DNA of 64,000 nucleotides from Gracilaria gracilis (taxonomy: Eukaryota > Rhodophyta > Florideophyceae > Gracilariales > Gracilariaceae): contig JARGSG010000196.1 of NCBI GenBank assembly GCA_030374805.1, forward strand, positions 352,261-416,260, in the 5' to 3' direction. Positions 55,111 through 64,000 of this stretch are shown in pieces (position 1 is the stretch's first letter; each line of letters opens with the position of its first letter). The translations under genes and the position numbers were made by a program. Below the pieces are notes generated by a model. The model had not been told where the DNA came from. It was given only the letters and a program-made list of their open reading frames with translations, and made no database searches.

Positions 55111-55677
55111 CCTGGATAGATGTACCCCAGGTTGACGATAATCTGTGAAGGTTGGACAACCTCACCAACACCATTGCGTCCCCGAGGGCGAGACCCGATT
55201 CTTTTGGAGCGCTTTGGGGCGGAGTTACTTCTGGAGCGAAAATTCCTTGTCCTAATTTTGGTACATTCGAGTACAAAGTACCACTATCGGGACGCGTTAC
55301 TTCACCGTTGGCTTAACTTGGAGCAGCAGTGTTGTTTCACACACAGATTCTCTCCCCTCTATGTGCAATAAATTCCTCCTTATTTCATGTTCCTGCATGC
55401 TGTCTTTGTTGCTCTATCTTAACGTCATTTCTTGTAGCGCTGACTGCATTTCTTTCGCTGTCATATACCACCTTTTATGTTCCTGGCTTTTTCGCAACTA
55501 GTCCCTACGAGCTACAAGAGTTGAAAGCGTGTCCCATTTGTACAAAGTATATAACTGCAATGCTCTTGCTCGCCTTTCCTCATCTAGTTCAGCTTTCGCC
55601 GTGGTTCCCTTCACAACGTGGCCCTCTCAACAGATAAATTTCACACTGAACAGGACACATCATCCCCTTCAACTCGT
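55111..55677. other. Intergenic region, nothing recognised
   Basis: Pyrimidine-rich plus strand with short frames only. Confidence 0.3.
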
Positions 55678-56004
55678 TCAGACAGCAGCGCGTTTGTTCG
55701 GGGATACAGAGGGCGAAGCAGAAACACTGGCTTGTTCAGATGAAGCTTGCACACTGTTTGAAAGACTGACAAGGGTCGCATCCAACTCGCTTATTGTGGC
55801 TTCCATCTGGTCGATCTGAGTGAAAACGTTGTCAGAAAACGATTTGAAACTTGATTGCATCTCGGATAAGAGCTGTTGCACGTCATTTTCAATCTGTCTG
55901 TGCGACTCGATTTCGGCGTCATTCACGGTCGGACTGGATGGAGTGTCTGTCGACATCACTGGTGGTGGTTCGCCTTGAGCCTGTTTCGGGTCGGCGGAGT
56001 TCAT
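55678..56004 (-). CDS. HSBP1-like coiled-coil protein (heat-shock-factor-binding protein 1)
   Basis: From ATG at 56004 the frame gives 108 residues. Residues about 38-82 (QIENDVQQLLSEMQSSFKSF, then SDNVFTQIDQMEATISELDA) follow the HSBP1 heptad pattern (LL.QMQ..F...SD.....ID.M...I..LE). HSBP1 trimers bind the trimerisation region of heat-shock factors and dampen them. The N-terminal 35 residues are proline/threonine-rich and the C-terminal 20 are serine-rich; both are longer than in animal HSBP1 (about 76 residues). The frame is open further upstream to 56238, but that part looks non-coding. Other short coiled-coil proteins could look similar. Confidence 0.55.
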   Translation of the reverse strand: MNSADPKQAQGEPPPVMSTDTPSSPTVNDAEIESHRQIENDVQQLLSEMQSSFKSFSDNVFTQIDQMEATISELDATLVSLSNSVQASSEQASVSASPSVSPNKRAAV

Positions 56005-56238
56005 TGTGCGCGCGTCAGAGGGGGTGGGAATTCTGACGAAATGGCAATTAACCACCCGCAAAGTGGCACCTTGGGCGTGGTTGCGGGTGGGGACGGGGCG
56101 AGTCGCTGGCGCCAGCAGTGATGTGTCAGCGAAGGCGCGCGCGGCGTCATCGTTGATGGAATTGCCTTTTCTTTTTTTTAAGTCACGGATCTCTTGATTC
56201 TCGCACAAATGGCACGAGGTGTTTGTGGGGTGCTCCAT

Positions 56239-57407
56239 TTGGAGTTAGGGGGTTGGCTCCGGCTTATGTCGCAACTATCTCAATAGTTTCGAAAGTAAGA
56301 GATGTCAATGACAAAAACTTGGTTGTACAGATACAGTACATATTTGGTTTCTAGAGGATCTTCATTGACCTTCTACGAAGGTAGCTCCCTGCATTGTGAT
56401 GACAGTGGCATGAATCCATTTCTATCTTGCACGCGGAATCTACCAAGCACCCTCTGGGTCATGCAACAACGTTGTTTTTAACAACTCATCCCCGGTAATC
56501 ATGAATTCTTTTCACAGGTAATGCCACGCCCAGCTGCTGGCATGTAACGGTCGATGTCCCGTCCAGCTTGCAGTCTGACGAAACGAATCAAGAACATGTA
56601 GCAACGCTGTAGAAAAGGCGTTGGATCAACATCATAAACTGAGGCATTGTGAAAGTTTTATGTGAGAGGAGATTGTAAGCCTTGGCATCCACACTGCAAC
56701 CTTCAAAAAGACCTTCTTCGAATTAGACAACATCACCATGATAGGCTGTACACGCAAAGGGTGCACTTCAAAGACATGAACGGCAATATGAAACTATTTG
56801 TTCAACGTGCTTTAATGCATGTGGAACAAAGTGCGTCGGAACGTCTTTTCCAAATGCCCGTCCGGCGGGGGATGTGGAAAGCGTATGTCACATTCCGACA
56901 TACATCAGATCTAGAGTCTCTTGAAACTAATGACTTTCGCTTCGAGAGGAGTATGACGATCGGAAGTCTGGCGAATAAGGTCTTCGCAGTTCTGAGTGGA
57001 ACAATAGTAACTTTACATGTATTCCAACATGTGTTGACCAATGTCACTTCGCTTCCAGAAGCGGGAAGGTGAGCACAAGCCTGTCCCACAACTGTCACAC
57101 AACTGTCACACTATAAGTGCACTTTAGCGCGAAAGCCAGCACCGTCAGCGGTCACGAGACAGTCGCAGTCTTGGTAAACAGAATCTCATATACAACGGAG
57201 AGTTTCTGTTACATATATCTAGTGGTACAGTTACCTTTGTATCACAAGGGCAGACTTTGGCCACCCGTAACGCGTGCTGGCACAAGTCGGGACGTAATAA
57301 AATTAGCATGCTGCGCTGCGGGAGAAGGACAATCAAATGGAGCGTAAGATTTCAGTCCAGATAGCTAAAAGATAGCCCGAACCTGCGATCATCATCTCCT
57401 TCAACTT
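56239..57407. other. Intergenic region, no supported gene
   Basis: A plus-strand frame at 56662-57072 (136 codons, no ATG at its start; internal ATG within KDMNGNMKLF) has protein-like composition and a hydrophobic end, but I recognise no family. Confidence 0.3.
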
Positions 57408-59189
57408 TCACACGAGCCCGCCCGCGGAGCGTTCGTGCAACCAATTTGCCCTACCCAGAAAAAAACGTCCACACTTCGAGTGTTGGTACAAAGCACGCAG
57501 CGGCGACAACATGGCTACTGCCATGGGCTTCGGTATGATGTCTGTGTAGACAGACACAACGATGCCGTCGACTGACAGAGCACCAGACAAAGTAATAGGA
57601 GAATACATTCCCTGCATCATATGCTCCTCAACGGCCAGCACGTGTGCCAGACCATCCTTATCAGTGAAAAGTTTGTCGCCCAAAGCTACCAGTCGAGCTG
57701 GCACTTCGCCACGCCCGGCAACTGGGAGCAAATGCGACCCACTTATGTGCAACGTGTATGTCTGCTCTTGGGCCGTTACATAGATTTTGGCTATTATCCT
57801 CCTGTAAAGTGCCCATTGAGATAGAGACTTGTGACCGAAAAAGAACACTTCCGAAGCGACCGAATCAGAACTGTGAGTCACCGCATCACCAAAATTAAGC
57901 TCAGTCATCGGTTTGAGCTGAACGTGTCCCAGAGGCGTTATCAGTTTCACCACTGACAAAGCGGGGAAACACGAGTCCTTTGCGTTGACGTTTACCGTGG
58001 AGTTGCCTCGGAGACACACCACTGACTCATGCGAGATATCGCACATGCAACCAGATTCCAAACATGATAGTGTACAACATTCCTTATTGATGACCTCTTG
58101 ACTGAAGATCGTGCCAGTAAGGTGGATGTCCTTACTCGATATAGATACATTGATGAACATAATCCCTTCCATGAACTTAACCCCAGCCAGCGTAACCTTG
58201 GTTGTGTTAGTGTCAGGCATCGTCTTTCCGTCCACAGTCGCATCTTTGAGAGAAAATGTGCTGCAGACATCCTCCGCATAGGAGCTCACATTCCTAATGA
58301 CGAGATTAGTTATATCTGATTTTGAGAGGTCGATGAAGTTTCTGACCTTTACATCGAGCAGGTCAACGCCCGTTATTTCTGTTCGATCGCAGTACAAGCC
58401 ATCTGTGAATGACACGTTCATAAACATTGCCGTTTGCAAGGAAATCTTCTTTTTCGGGATTTCTTCAGCTTCAACCTCCTCGTGACAGATCATGCCACCG
58501 ATTCTTGACGATTGCACTTCCAAGTCCTCCACCATAACACTCTGAAACCGGATATGTCCGGACCCTATAGTGTGATGAATTAGAACCCGGCTAAGAGACA
58601 TGTCGAACATAAGAATCTCACCTCCGTCTTTTGCGCTACCACTAAGGGAACGAGAGCCTAGGGTTGCGTGAGAGATTGTCATTCGTTTCACGTCGACATG
58701 GCTAAACTGCATATGATGCTTGAATGTGCAATTCTTGAAGGTAACACTGTCTAACGCAAACTTCTCAAACATGATGTCAAGCCAACTTTCGAAGTTACAG
58801 TCCTCAAATACCACATTGTGCATGGTAGTATGCGTGAACATTGCTTTTTCCTTCTGGTTCCCTTGCGCAGTTCCGAAAGTACAAGCTTTGAAAGAAACAT
58901 TGTACCAAGTCGTACCGTCAAGAGGGTCATCTCTTTCCCCCGGAAAATGAAAACCGCAATTGGTAAAACGTGTCTTCTTGATAAGGGACTTGGTAAACAC
59001 CCAGTTATGGGTGCGATTCATGAAATGTTCGTCTTCTACACAGAGATTGAAGAAGAAGCCCTTGTTTCCTTGTTTGCCTATATCAGCTGGTTCTTAGCAA
59101 TGTTTATAGCTTATTTCAGTGAAGCTCTGCTGCGCGAGACAGAGAATAATGAACATGAAAAGCGAGACACGAAGGAAAAAGTACGCCAT
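57408..59189 (-). pseudogene. Secreted beta-helix/pentapeptide-like protein with C-terminal Hedgehog-type Hint domain; one in-frame TAA
   Basis: ATG at 59189 begins a signal peptide (MAYFFLRVSLFMFIILCLAQ). A TAA at 59094-59096 (codon 32) interrupts; the frame then stays open to TGA at 57408, with 593 codons in all. Numbering from the Met at 59021: residues 10-310 repeat F-x-N/D-C-x-F-like units (RFTNCGF, VFEDCNF, TFKNCTF), as in pentapeptide-like right-handed helices such as the SV2 luminal domain. A cysteine-rich neck (310-336) leads to a Hint module from Cys351 (SCFPALSVVKL). It has LNFGDAV, SEVFFFGH, SGSHLLPV (His430), LVALGDKL, GMYSPITLSGAL and VDGIVVSVY. Hint domains cleave themselves before this Cys. 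No membrane anchor is seen. Confidence 0.75.
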
Positions 59190-61182
59190 TACTCAATGTC
59201 TTTTCTCCCTGAACTGATGACGTAGATAAAACGCTGACAACCAAAAGCTGATGAATGGTCTGCAGCCCTTGTCCACCGATCACGTACAAAGAACGCAGTT
59301 CTGGTGGCTTGGCGTTGCAGAACGTGGAGATGTCAAGGAGTAAGTTCTGGGTTAAGACCGCTGGAAGTCAGAGCAATGAAGCAGAAATCGGGCAGCGGTC
59401 ATCGGTGTACTTTGCGCATGATTCCCTCTGAGAAGTCCCTTGTCAAGCACCGTTAAGTTCCCAACCAACGAGTGGATGGTGTATTCAGAATCTAACTCAG
59501 TCATACTGAATGCTTGAGCATCATGCTAGAACGTGGCTGGCTGAAGACTATTGTTGGTTAAGAGGTTTATACATGAAGAACGGATACTCCCTTTTGACAC
59601 GAAAGAAGAGCACAACCTGAAATCACATTTGAAGTTGCACATCCCGAAGAGGAAACAAAAGGCCATTACTGCGCTCCTTCCATTTGAACACGTTGATTAG
59701 TGCAAAGCAGCTGAGCAGCTACACAGGGTATCGTTAAAATCATGAAACGCTTGCTATAACAAAGATTACTAACATTGATGTGGACGTAGAAGCGGCCGGG
59801 AGGGCTCAGTGTCTTAGATCTCGATTGGATCAAAAGGAATTGTCTTCGAAGACCCATGTTCGGGAGTTATTTTGGAATGGTGATGTAACATCTCAAAAGA
59901 AGTACCAAACCAAGTCATTCTATGACGCTGATTGGGAACGCAAAGAAACACTGGTAATGGCAGAGAGGGTGCCTGTGGGCTGTGATTTATCTTGTTGCAG
60001 GGTAGCGCATCGAACGTCACCCTGTTTCTTGAGAGGGTTCATGGCGCTATGTAAACCGACGAAACGGTAGCTACCCCTGGTAACTAAAGCCCAGCATCAA
60101 GCTACCTTATATCCAAAATATGCGTTTGCGGCAAAGCTCTAGGGATAGAGAAAACTGAGAAGAAGGGAATACGTTTCTATTCTCGCACACTCTTATTCGA
60201 CAAACCCCGTTTGTTCACCGCGTTGTTTTTGCTTTTGCCAGAGTGCTGACGAAGGAATTTGGAATCTTCACCACACAGGAAGCTTTGAAATTTGCCACGA
60301 AAGAGAGTAGTTATTGTCGATCTCCCATCAAAGCATTGCAAAAGTGGATGTGTCAAAATCTAAGAGCGTACCCAGCGAGACTGTCTGAATAACACCCATC
60401 ACATAAATTCGAGTGGACTCTGAACTTCAGAGGCTAAAGAATCATGGGGAAATGAAAGCCAGGAAAGAACCCAATGAAAGAGCCTAAAAGGGCGAAACAT
60501 AGTGAGACCGTGAGGATCTCTGCGTACGATTTTGACCCCATAAGAAGAAGACATACACTTCAGTCAACTTTATTCTCCTTGCTGAAGAATACTTGTGCAG
60601 TACACCATCTACAGGTATGTGGGTTCCACTGATGCTATGAACTGGCGCGTTTGATATACGTCTTTTTAACTGTTTCAATTTGATACTACCCTTGGTACAC
60701 ACACCTGGTAGATGGCATGTTCATTATCTCATATAGAACACAAAGAAAGAAGATATTATCGGTCTTGTTTGTCAGGAACGATGGAAATCCCCGACGTGAA
60801 CTTCGAAAGCCCACGTGGTGACGCCTCGCTAACCTGCAAAAAAGCAAACCTGTGTACTGTATAGCCCTTCCAACGCTTTCTAAACCACCTCCTTAACAGA
60901 AACTGTGCAGTTCAACTGTTCTTGGCTCATTCTGGAATGGAAAACAAGCACACCATGACGACAATCTGTTCACATCCACTGAGAACGTTGGACGAACCAT
61001 CGAGCACATGTCTTTAAGCATACATACTGAAGTGATCCTTGCATGAGAAGCTCTCGAAACCGCGTTAGTGCGACGAAGAAGAACGCCATTTGCGTTGCTC
61101 GTGTCATGGAACACAGTCCAAAAACCAGAGCTATAACTTCTTGCAACAACTGAGAAGGCTTTCCGGCTTGGTCCGCTATCGT
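59190..61182. other. Two-kilobase stretch without a supported gene
   Basis: Only short frames; the longest (59780-60070, 96 codons) is unrecognised. No repeats or RNA genes seen. Confidence 0.35.
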
Positions 61183-62192
61183 ATGTCAGCGCCGTCGAAG
61201 CGGCCGCGCTCCCCGTCCCACGCGTCCGTCGATGACCTGCGTAAGCAGTCGTGCCGCAATTACCTGGCCCGTCGCTAGGCTCAGCCACTCTCTCGACTGC
61301 GCGAAGAGATCATCGATGAAAAGACTCTCTTTCGGGAGGACGAGCTCACAGAGCATGAGCGACGTGATCTTGAGCTCAAGCAACAGATTTTGGACATAGC
61401 TACTCAACGTGCTGCCACTTGTAATGTCTCCCCGGCGTATGCCGTCCCAGACTTAAAGGGCGTACGCGATTCGGACGCTGAAGACACAAACCACTCTGAA
61501 CAAGTCCACCCTACGTCAGACCAGCGCCGTTCGGAAGATTCCCAGATCAAGAAGAGCAGAACTACTGAGCAACACACCACTCACTCCTCACAGTACTAAA
61601 TCTGCTTAGAAACGCCTGAATTTGACATACCTGCTACACTGCAGGGCTTACCAGGTATCACACACATGAATCACTTGCTGAGCAATGCCAGAGAAGAAGA
61701 CAGCAGGAGAGGGAATATCTTCAGCACGAGAGACGCTCTCTCCGTATGTATGAACATAAATATAGGCTAATGGAAGCAATCAAAAGTTTTAGGTTCTCAA
61801 CGTGCAAAGCGAGACCGGGAGCGGTAAAACTACACAGATTCCACAGTACTTGATCGAAGAAGGCTTCAGGTCCGTACTGTGTACACAGCCGCGCCGTGTG
61901 GGCTGCCATTTCAGTTGCTGCTCATATCGTCCACGAAATGGCGGTTAAGCTAGGTAATGAAGTGGACTACTCTATGCGTTTTGAAGATTGTACCTTCAAA
62001 AAGACTACCATAAAGTATGTGACTGATGGTATGCCGCTTCGCGAATTTCTCTCAGCGGATGCTGCGACCTGGGGAGATCGTGCGAAGCAAAGCTCACGTG
62101 AGTTGCGTGACCAAACACCTGACGCATTGAGATCATCACGTGGGCTAACACAAATTGAATGCACCAATCGCATGGTGTTCATCGATGCGTAG
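61183..62192 (+). pseudogene. PRP2/DHX16-like DEAH-box splicing helicase, N-terminal half, broken
   Basis: From ATG at 61183 the frame gives a basic start, a TAG at 61276, then LREEIIDEKTLFREDELTEH and LELKQQILDIATQRA, as in the N-terminal region of PRP2-type helicases. Further pieces in other frames: YRLMEAIKSF (about 61760), [20 protein letters not shown] with Walker A and TQPRRV (61806 on), then [20 protein letters not shown] and [20 protein letters not shown] with LREFL (to 62050). The DEAH box and everything after it are missing; the tail is unrelated. These helicases remodel the activated spliceosome. Frameshifts and the stop make this a relic. Confidence 0.75.
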
Positions 62193-62209
62193 ACCACACC
62201 GAGCATTCT

Positions 62210-63470
62210 TTACCAACACCAAAAACTCTTGAAGAACACTCTCCCACTCAGGTCACAGCTTCTAATGTTGGTGTTTCTCACAATTAAATCCTTCAAACAA
62301 CTGACACATCTCCATAATAGACGTCTTATCCTAGGAAGCGTTTGAAGAAAGGCAGGGAATCTGTCATTCAGATAGTAAAAGCGATCTCCGTCACACAAGT
62401 CCTCAAAATTGTCTTGTCCAGACCGCCACCATAGTCGGGCCCGGTGAGCTTCCACGCTCATGATCTTCTGCAACCGTTACATCCCAAGCTTCAACTTTAT
62501 TCACATCGCCTCCATACACAGTAGAAAGCGTGGAAGCAACATTGATATTCTTCGTGATATCCAAGAAAGATTGTTGTTCTTTTAATCCCAATCTTGCTCT
62601 AATCGCGTTGAGTGTTGGGATAGAACGATGTCTTTCGCGTTGCAAGTTCAAAGCGATTAAGTCGAAGGCAAACCCTTCTTCAGGAATACCGGTGAACAAG
62701 AAGTTTCGAAGTGCGTCATGCAAAAATATGTCCACTTCTTGAGCCAATGTAACGGTAGCACCGCGAATAAACGTTTCTAGATTCTTGAATTGGTTTGCAG
62801 TGCGGAAGAACATTTTGTTCAGCGGATATGGGGGAAGACAACGATTGCCTCATGCAGCACGGTTAACTTGATTTCCAACCACAGTATGCGCATCAAGAAA
62901 CGCTGCCGTACTGAACAAATCAAGAATTGCTATATTCTTGTAGAACTTGAAGCCAGGGTACGGTTTTTGTCCTCGACCAACTATGGCGAGGAAGACTTCT
63001 TCAAACAAAATCTTTTCAAACTGTGCAATGCTGATCATCCTGGCTAGTTGTAACAGGAGATCGTAATCAGAAATTATGAACTACCGTTCCAATTCGTCGC
63101 ATACCGAACTGCGTTCTCTCACGAAGATGGTGTGCAAAGCAGTGAGCACAGGATGTTCGTTCGCACCATGATCACCAGCAAGAAAGTATTGGGCACCTGC
63201 AGTTGGAGCATTCGAGAGCCCGAGCGTAATCAAAAGTAGCAAATTTCCGTTTGTAACTTTCAACTTTCCACTCTTGAACGAGCGCAAAGCGTTTGCATGC
63301 GCTTCATCAAGACCATACACTGCAGCGAGATCCAACGCAGATGACAATGAATTGATCGGTCGTTCTGCATCAAACTTTGGTGCGAAGTTTCTCGCATTTG
63401 GAGCACAACAAACAGTCTCACCCACTGTGACTTCCACAGGACCCGGTGCAGTTGCAGTTTCATCAGCATC
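62210..63470 (-). pseudogene. Animal-type haem peroxidase (An_peroxidase) relic
   Basis: Minus-strand order: RPINSLSSALDLAAVYGLDE, YFLAGDHGANEHPVLTALHT with IFVRERSSVCDEL, a TAG at 63081, then LARMISIAQFEKILFEEV and FSTAAFLDAHTVV with the proximal-type His. Next come a TGA at 62850, FAFDLIALNLQRERHRSIPT and TVYGGDVNKVEAWDVTVAED. A one-base shift in a T run near 62403 precedes LCDGDRFYYLNDRF and IVRNTNI. The distal-His N-terminal part is absent. The family uses H2O2 to oxidise halides or lipids and includes dual oxidases and fatty-acid dioxygenases; the subclass is not clear here. Confidence 0.82.
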
Positions 63471-64000
63471 CTGGACCTGTCACTAACACGTTTGAAGAAA
63501 TGCTGGTGCAACCTTTGCAGCAATGCTGCTCTGTACGGTGCCGTTGGTTATGGAGTGTATCGAAGCATCAGGTGTGTCCGAAAGTAGTATCGGTATTGAG
63601 ACAGCGAAGGGGCGTGATTGGGAGCGAGGTAACGCGGGGTGTGTAGGCAGACAGAAAACATGCGTACGTACACCGGAGTACCAGGGGTGCGCTGCACGCA
63701 AGCGTGTACCAATGCTACCGTTGGTAGACGTAAACACAGAAAGAGAAACGCTGACCAGTGTCTCCAGGAGACCAAAAAATGGACGAGCAATTACTCTGGA
63801 GGACGAGAGAGGCCATCTTCGGACCCATGGAAATCCTTTGGCATCCCAACGGACATATTTAGAGCCAATTAAAAAACTCCAAAAAATCGCTCCGTGCCAC
63901 AAGGCCATTGCGCGGACATTTCTAGGCACCTGCAGTCACTAGTCGTACCCATATGGCCCCTTTACAGTACCAACTTCGCCCAGAACCTCTGTTCATAGGG
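63471..64000. other. Window end, nothing recognised
   Basis: Overlapping frames on both strands are open but do not resemble known proteins; the 5' part of the peroxidase could lie here in decayed form. Confidence 0.3.

Noticed and set aside
56662-57072. 136-codon plus-strand frame as part of the Hint gene neighbourhood
   Set aside because: No start codon at its beginning, no family resemblance, and the opposite strand is partly open as well.
17457-63083. Nuclear genetic code with UAA/UAG as glutamine
   Set aside because: Many in-frame UAR sites and many terminal TGA stops hint at it, but the gypsy pol, Harbinger transposase, SANT gene and 568-residue ORF have many Gln codons and no UAR. 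The SANT gene ends at TAA with non-coding sequence after it, and TGA lesions also occur.

Overview
The window reads as a gene-poor, repeat-dominated stretch of a eukaryotic nuclear genome. Long intronless frames, one spliceable intron with GT..CTAAC..AG signals, TATA-like boxes, a CBM20 starch-binding domain, a plant-type EL1/HD16-like casein kinase I tail and NB-ARC remnants suggest an archaeplastid. A multicellular red alga is my best guess (low confidence; no marker in the window settles it).

Layout. 1-4.6 kb: 3' two-thirds of an intact-looking Ty3/gypsy chromovirus-like element (gag, pol). 5.5-7.7 kb: a CBM20 protein gene on the minus strand with a frame break, beside a decayed partial copy. 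9.0-10.7 kb: an intact SANT/Myb-like gene. 11.0-14.0 kb: fragments of MSH2, an NB-ARC protein and nuclear cap-binding protein 1, all on the minus strand. 14.8-16.1 kb: an intact PIF/Harbinger (HARBI1-like) transposase. 16.2-17.6 kb: a broken casein kinase I. 18.3-19.1 kb: a METTL2/6-like tRNA methyltransferase frame with two stops. 20.3-21.9 kb: a pogo/CENP-B type transposase with two stops. 23.27-29.47 kb: a MULE bounded by roughly 310-bp inverted terminal repeats, with a Ulp1-like protease relic, a split two-exon transposase and a SWIM finger. 29.7-32.6 kb: small pogo/MULE scraps. 33.0-39.5 kb: a heavily decayed Ty3/gypsy element. 40.7-42.8 kb: an unrecognised decayed minus-strand frame. 43.5-45.9 kb: a 5'-truncated gypsy relic carrying a fold-back duplication. 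47.1-52.4 kb: a CACTA/Plavaka-type transposase head-to-head with a low-complexity 568-residue ORF. 52.6-55.1 kb: a third partial copy of the CBM20-linked domain and a kinase relic. 55.7-56.0 kb: a small HSBP1-like gene. 57.4-59.2 kb: a secreted beta-helix-like protein ending in a Hedgehog-type Hint domain. 61.2-63.5 kb: relics of a PRP2/DHX16 helicase and an animal-type haem peroxidase.

Most host-like genes here are broken, and many are broken only by an in-frame stop while the frame, and where known the family similarity, continues beyond it. I counted 24 such stops: 8 TAA, 10 TAG, 6 TGA. All are one C-to-T step from CAA, CAG or CGA (or G-to-A from TGG). The window therefore looks like a graveyard of transposons and captured or duplicated host gene pieces. 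The elements that look potentially active are the gypsy element at the left edge and the Harbinger transposase. The most unusual protein is the Hint-domain one.
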